From contig CM051456.1 of NCBI GenBank assembly GCA_028274465.1, forward strand, positions 114,195,397-114,259,396: DNA of 64,000 nt, read 5' to 3'. The position numbers and the translations under genes were made by a program. Each line of letters starts with the position of its first letter. Positions within the stretch are counted from its first letter, which is position 1. Positions 33,803 through 45,941 of the stretch are shown piece by piece. The DNA comes from Plantago ovata (taxonomy: Eukaryota; Streptophyta; Magnoliopsida; Lamiales; Plantaginaceae). A model generated the notes under the pieces. It saw only the letters and a program-made list of their open reading frames with translations. It ran no database searches and was not told the DNA's origin.

Positions 33803-34639
33803 GCCTAGCCAGAGAGGTGGGGGAGTTCTGTATCAAGCCATGCCAGTGGTAGGAGTTCATGGCAGTGCAACAAGAGGGTTGGATTGCTGAAAATCTTTTT
33901 AAGAAATCTTTTGATAACATCTTAATCCCTTCTGCGCCTTGGCCGCTCGCGTTCTTGGCAATTATGTGGCATATTTGGAAATCTCGGAATGAATTTGTTT
34001 TTCGGAATAAAAGGTTACCGGTTCGGGTGGTGGTGTACAAAGTGAAGGCGATGCTGCAGGATATGAACTCAGTGTTTGCTGGAAATCTTCATGCCACAAC
34101 GCATGGTAACAGGGAAACGGTCGTTTGGCATGCACCTCCTGCGGGATGGTGTAAATTAAACACAGATGCTAGCCTTTTTGCCTCATCACGTGGAGCTGCT
34201 GCTGGTGGTTTGATACGTGACGAGCATGGGGGGTGGATTCTCGGCTTCTCCCAGAAACTTTCGGAGATTACAATCAATACAGCGGAGCTCCTGGCCCTAC
34301 GGCAAGGCCTGCAGTTGGCTTGGGAGAGGAGGCTGCCAAAGATACTGAAGTTATGTACAAGCTTGTCACATCCATGGATACAAGGGATCACCCCTTGCAT
34401 AACCTGCTAGAAGACGTGCGGAGTCTTCTTCGCAAGCCTTGGGAAAGTGTCATACAAAACTCGAGACGTGAGGGGAACGCGTGTGCGGATGCATTGGCCA
34501 AGTTAGGACATGAGATGGAGGGACTTCGCCTTTGGGAGGGGCCGCCTTCATCTCTTCTCCCGTTTTTAAATAAGGATGTAGAGGACCTTGTCCTCGTAGC
34601 GTAGTTTTAGTTTATTTCTTGTTGAGCAAAAAAACAAAA
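33803..34639 (+). mobile_element. 5'-truncated L1-type LINE with RNase H domain
   Basis: The peptide from 33859 shows the C-terminal end of a plant L1 ORF2. It has a MWHIWKSRNEFVF spacer, then the RNase H segment KLNTDASLFASSRGAAAGGL (first catalytic Asp), AELLALRQGLQLAWERR (catalytic Glu) and, after a frame break near 34345, REGNACADALAKLG (last Asp). The third catalytic Asp block is lost at the break. The element ends in an A-rich tail (GCAAAAAAACAAAAAAA). Direct repeats AAAGTTATTGTAAAATTA (33785-33802) and AAAGTTATTGTAAATTA (34640-34656) flank it, a LINE-type target duplication. It is inactive. Confidence 0.88.
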
Positions 34640-34656
34640 AAAGTTATTGTAAATTA

Positions 34657-35880
34657 TGACGCTAAGAAGCACGGAAGCGGATACGAATACGAGACAGATC
34701 GATATGTCAAAACTTAAAAAACAAAAAATACAGATACGTGTTGGATACGTTTAATTTATATAAATATTGTTAATATATTTAACATTTTAAGCTAAAAAAA
34801 ATAAATTTAGTGAACACTAACCAACCAAATTAGAAAAAACAAATTCATATAAGTGTTCAATAAACTCAAAAATGTATAACTGTTACATATCAACCACATC
34901 ATTATCATAAACACCCCATTGCATATCTAATTTAATTAATAAATAGAGGGATACATATCCGTGCGGATATGTCATCCATTTTGAACTCCCCGTTCTTCCT
35001 AGTTATGATGTTATTGGGGCAAGTTGTGAGAAATTCTAATTTTTTAAAATGATTTTTTGCGGAATGTTTCTTTTTCTTAATATTCGAACAAAACAGAGGT
35101 GTCAATATCACATTCCGACAAAAATCCCCCACCCCCGCCCCTTCCCCCGTTTGGTGTACAAAGCATATTTCAACAAAACGCTTTCAGAATAGAACTATGA
35201 CTAAGGCCTTCTCCAACAACTTTGTGACGATGATAATAAATATCATATAGATGTGGAATATGTTCGATGTAGTAAGGATGAACTAAGTGAAGTTGTCCTA
35301 CCCAAGACGAACACTAGAAGTCAAACTGTGCTGAGCCAAAAGACTTCTTATTTAGACTCAACCGTGGCAGAGGTGCCGACCCTATGGCCCCAGCCTGGCA
35401 ATCATCACCTCCCGGACTCTTTTGTCTCATCATAACCAAGCCTGCTCACCGAACCATGTGGCCGAGCCCAAGTTACCTAGCTAGTCAACACAAATCAGTA
35501 GGCTCCAGCATGTGCCTTTGTATTCTATTTTTTGTATATAACACCGTCGTCTAATAAGATACTAAGAACAGTTCATAGTATATATTTAATGAGTAGAGGA
35601 CACGAAGAATACAGCAAAATTTTGCAAGGGTTGATGAAATCGATGGAGACTAGACCAAGATATGATGAGATCGTGGTTGCAATAAATAGCATACACACAC
35701 GAGGGGCGACTGATCGAGGAAGTACATAACTACATATCCATCCAACCTGTACATGTACGTTAAGGTACAGTTTTAATTTGTTGTTGCACGGATCGATTTA
35801 TTTCTTCACATGGATACGTACGTACTCCTCCAACCAAAGTTATTTATTATTATACTCCATTTCACATCGGTTTACATTAA
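34657..35880. other. Intergenic, no gene recognised
   Basis: AT-rich DNA with a C-rich patch near 35127-35150. The open frame 35253-35435 is not recognised. Near 34690-34750 the word GATACG recurs. Confidence 0.4.
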
Positions 35881-38621
35881 ACTAGTAAATAACCCGTCGA
35901 GTTTCGACGGGAAATAGTAAATTTACAAATAATAATAACCTGTCGAGTTTCCAACGCAATTAGTGTTTTATAGTATTATGGAATAGCGTCGTAAACCGAG
36001 GTTAGTGTTTTAAAGTATTGCGGAATACCTGTCAAATATAGTTCAAGTATTGCCAAATAGACATGTCAAATGCGGTTAATGTTCTAAAGTAATGTGAATA
36101 GACCCGTCGAATGCAATTAGTATTCTAAAGTATTGTGCAACAGACCAGTAGAAAATAGTTAGTGTTCTAAAATATTGTGAAATAGACCTGTCGGTCACAG
36201 TTAGTGTTCTAAAGTATTGGCGAATAAACCCGTCGAACGTATCTCGAGTATTGCGAGATAGAACTGTTGGCCGCATCTAATGTTCTAAAGTTCGTGTTTT
36301 AAAGTATTAGTGAATAGATACGTTGAACACAATTAATGTTTTAAAGTATTGTAGGCCTGTCAAACGCAATTAGTGTTTTAAACTATTGTGGAATATCCCC
36401 GTCAACCGCAATTAGTGGTCTAAAGTATTGCGGAATACCATCCGATGTAGTTAAAGCATTGTCGAATAGACCCGTCAAACGCAATTAATGTTTTAAAGTA
36501 TGCGAATAAATTTAGTGTTCTAATGTACTGTGCAATAGACCTGTCGAACACAATTAGTGAACTAAAGTATTGTGTCATAAATCCGTCGGCCACGATTAGT
36601 ATTCCAAAGTATTGTGAAGTAGACCCGTCGAACATATTTAGTGTTCTAAGTATTGCGGACAGATCCACTAACTGAATTTAGTGTTCTAAAGTTTGTGTTT
36701 AATGCATTATCGAAAAGACTCACCGAACACAATTAATGTTCTAAAGTACTGCGGAATTGATCCGTCAAATGCAATTAGTGTTCTAAAGTATTGTGAATAG
36801 GACTGTCGGCCGCAGTTAGTGTTATAATGTAGTGCCATATAGACCCGTCAAACGCAATTAGTGTTATAATGTATTGCGGAATAGACCCGTCAATCACGGT
36901 TAGTGGTATGAAGTTTAATTTGAGAAATAAACCCAAATACAGTTCGTGATTCAAAGAATTATCGAATAGACCCGCTGAACATAATAGTGTTCTACAGTAT
37001 TGTAAATAGACTCGTCGGATACAGTTGGTGTTCTTAGGTATTGAGGAAGAGACCAACCAAATGCAAATAGTATTCTAAAGTATTGTGGAATAGACCTGTC
37101 GAACGCATTTAGTGTTCTTATAAAGTATTGCAAAAGAGACCTGTCGAACATAATTAATTAATATTCGGAATTATTGTGAAATAGACGCTTTACTATGTGA
37201 AAAACATTCGACCAATCAAAATGGACATAAAGTGAAGTTGAAAATGCCATGTGGTTGAAGGAAGAAGTATGAAAACTTCCTCCTTTGTAGAATTATACAT
37301 ATTTGGGTTACGATTACATAATGATGAATAATGTTTTAAATTTTAATATAGAAGAAAATGTTAGAAAAAATGTTAAAATTATCTTGTGGGAGATTGGGAT
37401 GTTAATAAATCATCATATCCTAAACCCAAAATCCGTAATACCCGTCCGAGCCCAACCCTATTACCCTAGAACAATTTTTTTATGGAGGAAGTTTAATATT
37501 CTCCTTTAATAGATATACAAATATATTAATATAAATTTAAATACTTTTCGTACTAAATAATATTAAAATGATTCATACAAAAAACTAAAATTATTGAAAA
37601 TAATTATATAAATAAAATATTTTGGAGAAAAAAATGTGTGAAGAAAAATAACTGAACTTTGTAATATATAAAATTATATGTTAAGTACATATATACAATA
37701 AATAAATGTGAAGATACAATATTATAGTCGACCTGTCTATGGCGGGTAAGTTGAATAATTAACTGCGACGGGTGAATATTTTGCCGAGTTTGTGACTCAG
37801 CACTCTGAGGATATAATAGACTTCAAACATAAATTCCACAATCTACGTGATCTCTATTTTTTACATAGAAAAATTATTTACTTGCATAATTTCTTTAATT
37901 CAATCTTTCTAGGTTTTTATATAAATGTTTTTACAAATATCAAAACTAAATTACTTTTAGTATACAGATTTCATAATAATGCCAAATAGTCGAGTTTGTG
38001 GCTCCGCACTCTGAGGATATAGTAGACTTAAAAAACAATCCACAATCTACGTGATCTTTATTTTTAACATAGAAAAATTATTTACTTGCGCAATTTCTTT
38101 ATTTAATCTTTCTATATTTTTATATTATTTTTTTTTTACAATAGCAAAACTAAAATTACTTTTAGTATCCGTGTTTCATAATAATGCCAAATAATTTTAA
38201 TTCATAATATATACTAAAAATTATTTTGAACATAATAATATCTATTTTTTAATATGTATATATTTATTTGAGAATAATGATATTAAGACATGTGGCAAGA
38301 ATAAAATAATGGACCAATAAGAATAGAAAATTGTGGCACATGTCAAAAATAAGAGCATGAATTAATAATATATATTAAAAATCGTTTTGAACATAATATC
38401 TATTTTTTAATATGTATATATTTATTTGAGAATGATGATATTAAAATAAAAATAATGAATATATATGGTGAAATGTAGAATTGTAAATTAGATGAATAGA
38501 TTTAAGACATGTGGCAAGAATAAAATAATGGACCAATAGGAATAGAAGATTGTGACACATGTCAAAAATAAGAGCATGAATTAAGGAGAAGGCTAGAAAT
38601 CTTTCTCCTTTAATATATAGA
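35881..38621 (-). mobile_element. Non-autonomous Helitron-like element, about 2.7 kb
   Basis: On the minus strand the 3' end is a perfect 8-bp-stem hairpin, CCCGTCGA-AAC-TCGACGGG. It is followed by TTATTTA and the terminal CTAGT at 35885-35881, with a T next, as expected for Helitron insertion between A and T. At the other end the minus strand reads A then TCTATATATTAAAGGAG, the usual TC start. No Rep/helicase is present. The interior has a 42-bp minisatellite (35930-37190), a 205-bp tandem duplication (about 37785-38205) and a further duplication of about 150-200 bp (38205-38590). Confidence 0.7.
35930..37190. repeat. 42-bp minisatellite, about 30 imperfect units
   Basis: The core word GTGTTCTAAAGTATTG alternates with ATAGACCCGTCGAACG-like words. 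Unit starts at 36101, 36143, 36185 and 36227 show an exact 42-bp period. Units diverge by point changes and small indels, so the array is old. It lies next to the Helitron 3' end, and its GACCCGTCGA word resembles the terminal hairpin. Confidence 0.85.
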
Positions 38622-39979
38622 TAGATTTTGAGGTTTAGACCTTTTTTTTTCTTAAATTCGGAATAGTAGTTTGGTTAGATTGAATTGTCTTTCAACATGT
38701 TAAGGATTTTAAGGTGAAGTAGACCAAAATGAACATTAGCTAAAATTTCCACAGCCGGCCCTTCAAGTTTTAATTGATATTAAATCTAAGGCAAATGTTT
38801 ATTAAACTACTACTAGTAAACAGGCGGCTAGTGAATCAGACAAAACTCTCTACCCCTTCCTCAACTTGTTGGACTCATACTCAAATTTTGAGGCGCGCCT
38901 CAAGTTTGGGAGCATTTACTCCACTTAAATGGGCATTTGCTCCCATTTAATTGTCGGAGAAAGTCTAAAAACGGTTCTAATGGTGCCCAAGTTGGACGAT
39001 CCGCGCCTGTAAAATTTGCAAGAAAAATTGAGTGTTTAAATGGTTCTGGTCGAAGATCTAACTAATTTAGTTTATTTCGGGTCGCTCTTGCCATCGAGTT
39101 GTAGGGGTATGAGACATGATCTTACATTTCGAGCAATTTTAGAGTATCTCCGTATCCCAATTAGAGTGTAAGACCTTACGGATTGAAATCTCTAGATTAA
39201 TCTCGAGTGGAATATTAGTCACTGCACGAGCATATGGACACAACATGATCAGAATGAAATCGATATGTACATTCAAAATTTCATTATGCAGAGATTTCAG
39301 GCATCTTAGGGATATAGTATTAGATATATACTAAATGGATGTGGCTTGATTTGAGCAATATATTTTGCAAGATATCAATTATTTTGTCAAGTGTAATGCG
39401 GCCTGTTGGAGAATTAATAAATGAGTAATATTCGTATCTTCCCAACAGTTCGAGCTCTACTCTAGGCAGAGTTGAAAATTTATCATGATATCTGAGTCAT
39501 CTGGCCACCTGGGTTCACATTTCCTCGGAGACAAATCGATTAGCCTCCCCAAATAGGTTGAAATCAGTCACACGTGCGGGTGAGTAATATTGGAGAATTA
39601 ATATAAATGACTAGTATTCGTATCTCCCCAATCGTTCAAGTTTTTGGGAAAGTTGGAAATTTATCACCGCCCCTACCATTACCGGGGGAGTTTAGTACTA
39701 GATTTTTAAACGAATTTAATCTATTGCTGTTATATATGGAAAAACAACTGTTTATATATGCCATAGTATTTATTCATCAAATTAAGAGTACATGTTACTG
39801 TACGTATATTATTAGATATTTTAGATAAGAATCAAAGAATACATTGAACTATAAAAAACAGAACAACTCTCGAAACTAAAGGGTTAATCACTTAATCTAG
39901 TAGTGTAAAGGCAGATGAAATCAAGGCTCTGCAAAATTAGGCCTGAATCATAAAGTTTGCCCTTATTAGTAATTTCAAA
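38622..39979. other. Intergenic, unidentified repeat
   Basis: No host gene. The word TTGGAGAATTAATA, followed by an ATTCGTATCT/CCCAA pattern, occurs twice (about 39413-39450 and 39591-39633). This suggests duplicated or terminal sequence of an unidentified element. Confidence 0.35.
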
Positions 39980-40696
39980 TTAAGTGCTAAGTATGTTAAG
40001 AAGAGAAGCTCTTGTCCTGATCAACCTTCTAAACATCCTCTCCAGCTCAGCTTCCATGTCATCAACCGCCAGCTCCACCTCCTCCAGCCTTTTCGTCACC
40101 GTGCGTGCATCAGAAACCGCACATTTCTCCCAGAAGCTTAAACTGTCCACGCGTGTCAGACGTCTAAGTCTAAACATAGGAGGATCCTTATGCGCGGGAC
40201 CCTGTTTACTCTTCGGATTTGGCATGGCAATGAGTGACATGAGCGACCGAACAATCGACAGAGTCGTTGCTCTCACTTCCTTCAGCATGTTCACCACCAC
40301 GACCAGGCTAACCTGATCTGGTGGCGGAGTCGATATGGTGGAGCCTACGATACATGTATTCTTAAGCGAGTCCAATCTTTTCAAGATTGCTTTCTTAAGT
40401 TGTTTCCTAGGAAGGCGACACGTGGTGATATTGATCCCCACATTAGGCTTGTCCGTGGTGGTCCCACGGCGAAATGCGGATTGGAGAGAGTGGAGATGGT
40501 CCTTTGTTAGGAGGAGGAGATCTTTCGCGGAAGCGCAAGAATCCGCCATCTTTAGTGCGGCTTCAGAGATTTGTTGAGCCAACTTTTCGTGCCCATGGTG
40601 GAATATTTCGAGCTTGGTGTCCGGGGAGTGAAGCAAGTTGTTGACGGAATCATGAAGCTCACGCAGTACATCAAAATCTAGATCACGAGATGACAT
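39980..40696 (-). CDS. DUF241 domain protein, copy 2
   Basis: A single-exon 238-residue paralogue of the protein at 32262. The C-terminal half is nearly identical: EVRATTLSIVRSLMSLIAMP, VDSLSFWEKCAVSDA and VDDMEAELERMFRRLIRTRA. The N-terminal helices are similar, while the linker after the SAFRR word and the segment before VVVNML are diverged in length and sequence. A TATA-like CTATATAAC lies about 140 nt upstream (40831-40839). Both copies are open and in the same orientation, so this is a tandem duplicate now separated by transposon insertions. Function is unknown for the family. Confidence 0.88.
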   Translation of the reverse strand: MSSRDLDFDVLRELHDSVNNLLHSPDTKLEIFHHGHEKLAQQISEAALKMADSCASAKDLLLLTKDHLHSLQSAFRRGTTTDKPNVGINITTCRLPRKQLKKAILKRLDSLKNTCIVGSTISTPPPDQVSLVVVVNMLKEVRATTLSIVRSLMSLIAMPNPKSKQGPAHKDPPMFRLRRLTRVDSLSFWEKCAVSDARTVTKRLEEVELAVDDMEAELERMFRRLIRTRASLLNILST

Positions 40697-41700
40697 TTTT
40701 CAAAGTCAAAATTGATTTTGATTTAGAGTATGTATCTTATTCAACCAGGCAAGTTTGGGCTAATGGAGTATGAAAATTCGGAGTTGTTGAGTGGAGGTGT
40801 TAGGGTAATGATGATGAGTGCATACATATAGTTATATAGGTTGGAAAATGAGACATGAGCGGATTTATTAGAAGATTGGATTCTGAGATATGGAGCGGAA
40901 ATGTAGAGGAAGGTTCTGTCCGATTTAGTACGGATGATGTAAAAAACTAGGGAACCAAAATTGGCATAACGAAACTTCCGTGCAGCATGTACCATTGTAC
41001 GTATATGATAATTATCATCATAATTAAATATATTTTGTTTTTATTAGCTGTTCCTAATCCATTTAGTGGACTTCACAAACCAGGCCAAAACTTTATTCGG
41101 CTTTACAAATTACAAAATTAAAAGGCTAATTATACGTGATATAATCTGATTAATTTGCAGGTACAGATTTAAAGAGGAAATTAAGATAGGGTCGGTTTGG
41201 AAGATATTATACTAATTGAGTTAGCTAGGATGATTAAAGAGAATCGTACAAGTCGCTTTAATACTAGTTGGTAAAGCAAAGAACAATTATAAGACTATGT
41301 GAGCTTTAGAAAATTGGGGCCGAAATCAAACAAAATACTCTTGTTGAGTCGTTGACTCATTGATAGTGGAAATGAGCATCGTTACAATACTAATTATTTT
41401 GGTATAATTGGTTTAATAATCAAATTATAGTACAACAATATCAAAACAGCTAGCTCATATACGTTTGATTTTTCTTTCAAACTTTAAAGAAACAACACTA
41501 TGGTTCTTCTTTTTTAGTAGTAGACGATTCCATGAAAGTTATTCTATATCAATTGGAGAAATATATGAGTAAATGAAAATTAGTGAAGAGTTAGAAACTG
41601 TTGTTTTAGTTTGAAAAAAACTGAACTGAATTGAACGGGACAGAATTGAATGAAGGTGAACAGAACTGAACTGAACTGAATATATTTGTAGTATAAAATA
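40697..41700. other. Intergenic, no gene recognised
   Basis: Promoter side of DUF241 copy 2, then AT-rich DNA. From about 41615 the GAACTGAACTGAA low-complexity words of the neighbouring MITE begin. Confidence 0.4.
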
Positions 41701-41711
41701 TAACTAAGCAA

Positions 41712-41954
41712 GGCTATGTTCTCTTCGTATGAACAGAACATAACATAACATATCTGAACTGAATTGAACTGAACTGAATGAAGCTGAACTGAACTGCATG
41801 AAGCTGAATTGAACAGAACTGAACTTATTTGTAGTATAAAATACTATTAAGCAAATATGAACTGAACTAAACTTAATGCATCTGAACTGAACTGAACTTA
41901 ATGCATCTGAATTGAACTTAAAATAATCAATTTTTAGACGAAGAGAACATAACC
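41712..41954. mobile_element. Tourist-like MITE related to the 11597 element, possibly nested
   Basis: The left end GGCTATGTTCTCTTCGT matches the reverse complement of the right end, GGTTATGTTCTCTTCGT. CAA occurs next to both termini. The interior is built from GAACTGAACTGAAC words and the phrase TTGTAGTATAAAATA. An outer partial copy (AAACTGAACTGAA from about 41620, and GATGAAGAGAACAAAACC near 42015) suggests one copy inserted into another. Confidence 0.6.
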
Positions 41955-41959
41955 CAAGT

Positions 41960-44330
41960 CTGAACAAAACTAAATGAACTTGAACAAAATTGAACTGAAA
42001 ATAATGAATTTTGAGATGAAGAGAACAAAACCTTACTTATTTATCTGTAATAACAAATTAAAGGTGTATAAATAAAATAATCCCCTTCGAAGAAAATGAA
42101 AGCCTATACTAGCTAGTAATATGGCAATTAATTCACTACTACTTTTAGCATGATTTCATTGATCGTTTCATTATAATAAATTTATTTGGTGAATGTTAAT
42201 AAGATAACTAATTTGTGAAATTTAATCTATTCTAGGTAGAGATTATTAGTTATTTTATCATTCCGTTTTTCTATTATGTGTATGTGTTTGTGTATAACAA
42301 TGGAATTATGGAAAAATGCCATGTCGGAGAAAAGTGACAAGGACATACACTTACAAAGGTCGGAAATGAAATGGATGGAATAGAATTGAGCCACTTAAAA
42401 GTTAAGGCTTGCATCGATAATTGACATGCAATAATTATTCATTCTTTTCGTTGTTTTGAGTGGAAAGCAGGATAGTAGCATAGGAGTAGTAACCTTCTCA
42501 TTTCGGTCGAGCTGCGAAATTATCACGTTTTTCTCAACTTACTCTCGAGTGTACATTCTACGTCCTTGCATTTAGTGGAGTGATTAATCTGTAAATCAAT
42601 TTTACCAACTTACTTTCGCCCAATATATATAATCATGTTCAATATATGTTCTCATTGATTAATACTTTTTTAAAACGGTAAAAATTTTATTGAATAAAAA
42701 GCACAAGAGATCATCGGAAACAATTACATCAAAGATCAAAATTGAAACAAACCTCCGGATCAATATACAAAATACCAAACTACAACCAACCCTCCATACC
42801 ACTCTATACTCACTTCATACCCATATTACTCATCCAATTCCAGCAAGATAATAAGTATTGTGAAACACCATCTTCAAATCACAGATGAGCTCAACAAACC
42901 CCAGCCGTTATGATTGTGGTGCTATTTAGCCCCTCTCATCTAGAAGATCCAAAAAGTTTACAAATTGTATCATCAACTTTTAGTTAAATTCCAAGGAGCA
43001 CCTTCCGTTGCAAGTGTAGGGGACAAAGCAAGAGAAGGGAGATGATTTTCTCTTTAGTGTTGCGGGAGTACAATCACAAAAATGGAGTTGATCGAACACG
43101 TACAACATGGACCTAAGCAAAGATTGCCACCATACGATATTCCAACCATATAAATCAATCCGTCTCCTTAATTAATATATATGGTGTCCTTGCTAATTTA
43201 ATTAACATATAAATGTTTAAACTAATTATAAGTTTGACAAACTTATATAATTATCTGCAATACATTTTAAATTTATATTTAATTCATACGTAATAATATA
43301 TATGCCGTACTGATTCCCAACACTTACCGTACGTTCGGAAATTTTATTCGTTATAACAGAGAAGCATGCTTTGAACTGAATGAAAGCTTGCTTCATTATT
43401 GATATAATATGATTCTTCCAATATACGATGGAATTGGATTCTTTCTTTTCGTCGTACGTAGTAGACTAGCTTGACATAATTATAGTAATAAACCCAGGTG
43501 CGGAACCAGAAATCCGGTAACGGTGGGCAAAATTACGTATTTTTATTTAAGTTTTGGAAAATTAAAAGTTAAAAAATCACAAAATTTACCTTTAAAATTT
43601 TTGAAAATTATCATAAATTTTACATAATTCTTTTTTTTAAAGGAGGCGGTTCCGCCCCCGAATAAACCTGCATCTTAAAATTTTAATTTGAATTGAATTA
43701 AATTCAATTGAAAATTTAATTTTTTTTAGAAGGATCAAACACTATGTACCTACAGACCGTTGACATATATGTAGTTATATGATTTTGGATAGCAAAACTT
43801 GTAAAATATTTAATATTTTTTTAGTTTATAAGTTATGCGAACCTCCTAAGCAGAATGGCAGCATGCTTAATAATAGAACGTGACATGCAGGAATAATCCA
43901 GGTACGTAGTAAGAAGAAGCAAGAAATAATGAAAATGCACACGAGGGCTCCATTTCCAACCTTAGCTCTCTGTCTTGATACTTAGCACCATAATTAACAT
44001 TGTTTAATTTGCGCTCATTTCCTATACTTTTATTTAGAATAATAGTAGTAGTACTATAATATAAAAATAGAGGTACAGATAAATGTTGGCACAACAATTT
44101 AATTAAATAAAACAAAATACATAGTAACTTGATACTGCATACTACTGTATGCAATTATGAATGTGCACCACCCTAAATCCTAATTAAGGACAGCTAGCTA
44201 GCTTGCATGGATTAATTGGACATACGTATCTGAGTTGAAGATTTTCTGTCATGTTCCATGCACGTGCTCTGCATCCGACGGTGCGATGAGATACCATTAA
44301 CATACGGTGGAGTATGTATTATTTAATTAT
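41960..44330. other. Transposon-relic intergenic DNA
   Basis: No host gene recognised. Around 42670-43100 a segment starting AAAACGGTAAAAATTTTATT looks like the 3' end of a non-LTR element on the minus strand, but has no coding remnant. Around 43497-43665 inverted GGTGCGGAACC and GGCGGTTCCGCC words may be degraded terminal repeats. Confidence 0.35.
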
Positions 44331-44336
44331 TATTTT

Positions 44337-44640
44337 TTTTTTATTTTTTTTTTTAAGGGAAAGATACTTAATATTAATCGACCAAAGGAGGGAGTCTTAC
44401 ATGATATTGTCCGTGAAACCATACGAATATATGTCTTAGTTACATTATCTAAAACCGAATTTTGAAGCCAAGAAGGGCATAAATCCCAAACACATAATTT
44501 AACTTACTTTTCTTGCTAATAAGTCAGCCACACTATTCTTCTCCCGATACACAAAAACCACTTCAACCTCCTCAAGTTGATGGATCATCTGGTGGATATA
44601 GTTAGCACCACCTGGTGGTGCCATGTCGGGTCCTGTTGGA
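44337..44640 (-). mobile_element. L1-type LINE 3' fragment (RNase H C-terminus)
   Basis: On the minus strand the frame reads IHQMIHQLEEVEVVFVYREK, then NSVADLLARKVS and a stop. This is the C-terminal RNase H signature (REKNxxADxLA) of plant L1 ORF2 proteins. The short 3' tail continues to an A-rich end (T-runs at 44331-44354 on the plus strand). About 300 bp remain, severely 5'-truncated. Confidence 0.75.
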
Positions 44641-44659
44641 GCCTGCACACACAATTGTA

Positions 44660-45095
44660 ATCGTAAGCATAGATTGAGTCAATCTGGAGTATAATATTGT
44701 GATAATTATTTGTAGGCATAATGATAATCCCAAATTTTAAATTTTAATTTTTACAATCACAAATTAGTATAAAATTGTTATTTTTCCGTCATTACTATCA
44801 TAAAAGAGAAAAAAAAAAAGCAATGTTATTATGAAAAATGTTGTTTGAATATTACTAGTGCCAACATTTTTTGTTTAAGTAGTCGCTCAAAATACAAAAA
44901 GAAGGAAAAATATTTGTTTGAGCACTAGTTTTATGCGCCTAGGGACTAAAATTTATATGGGCCTGTGGAGTTTTGAATTAAGGATACATTTTCACATCAT
45001 CAGATTTAAAAGATAATTGATAATTTTAAAATATATCAAGTGTATTAATATAGATTTTATGGTGAATTAGATGTGAACACCCCATACGTATTTAG
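44660..45095. other. Intergenic, AT-rich
   Basis: Nothing recognised beyond A/T-runs. Confidence 0.4.
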
Positions 45096-45107
45096 GTTGG
45101 CACCAAT

Positions 45108-45929
45108 GGCGGAGCTAGGGAGTACTGGACCCCATTAAAAGTTTAGATAATACTACATAGTAATGATATAGTAGTATTGATAGAATTTATTCGTGTGTCC
45201 TAGTGGTGAAAAGGTAAATCTTTTTGCTAACCGGCAACAGGCGTGCAACAATGATATTTATATTTATTATTGATATAACATAGAATATCCTCCCCGCATC
45301 TTTACGCCCTGCACAGCTAGAGGCCAAGGAGTACGTAAGAAGACCTGCCAAGACTATGACCAAGAATATGGCTTAGAGCGCAGGAGGAAGACCTCCTAAG
45401 GCAAGGTGCCGCTATATGGCCCTGCCTGCGGATACAAGACCTCCTCACGCAAGGTCCCACTACATTGAGGACCAATAGCATTTGATTATATTAATTATTA
45501 TTGCATTTTCTCCCTTCTCTTTATTTATTTTTATTGCCTCCTCCTTCTCTTTTCATGTGTGTTTATTTAGAATTTTCTCAATCGTTTTAAAAGTTTAGTT
45601 CTTATTCTTGTCTTCAATTTTTAAAATTTTTCCTTTTCTCTTTTTAAAAATGTGCATGCTCAATGTTATTTTATTTTTAATCTATGCGGCATGTTTTCAT
45701 GCTTTAAATCATATCCACATTAATTTAAGGTTAAACTTGCACTATAGAGTATTCGTCTGATATTTGAATGTATATGTATAGTTACAAACATATATATGAA
45801 AAATATTTTTATTTTTAATTATTTTATCAGAATACTATATTGGCATTTATAATTTTTGTTAATTGTTTTCTAGAAAAAATCATATCTTTAACTTGAACCC
45901 CTCTGAATTTTGCTTCTGGCTTTGCAACT
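45108..45929. mobile_element. Mutator-like non-autonomous insertion, about 820 bp
   Basis: A 12-bp direct repeat, GTTGGCACCAAT, flanks the segment (45096-45107 and 45930-45941). The ends are imperfect inverted repeats: GGCGGAGCTAGG at the left against CTTCTGGCTTTGCAAC at the right (the family form is TGGCGGAGCCAG/CTGGCTTCGCCA). The exact duplication length (9 to 12 bp) is ambiguous because the terminus overlaps the repeat. There is no coding capacity. An internal patch at 45290-45470 has GACCTCCTAAGGCAAGG and GACCTCCTCACGCAAGG as repeats. Confidence 0.65.
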
Positions 45930-45941
45930 GTTGGCACCAAT

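Noticed and set aside
36076..37151. Several minus-strand open frames repeating a YFRTL-like peptide
   Set aside because: They are translations of the 42-bp minisatellite (42 is a multiple of 3, so the frame stays open). No sign of a real protein.
35930..37190. Regularly spaced repeats resembling a CRISPR array
   Set aside because: The whole 42-bp unit is repeated with drift; there are no unique spacers and no cas genes, and the context is a plant Helitron-like element. It is a minisatellite.
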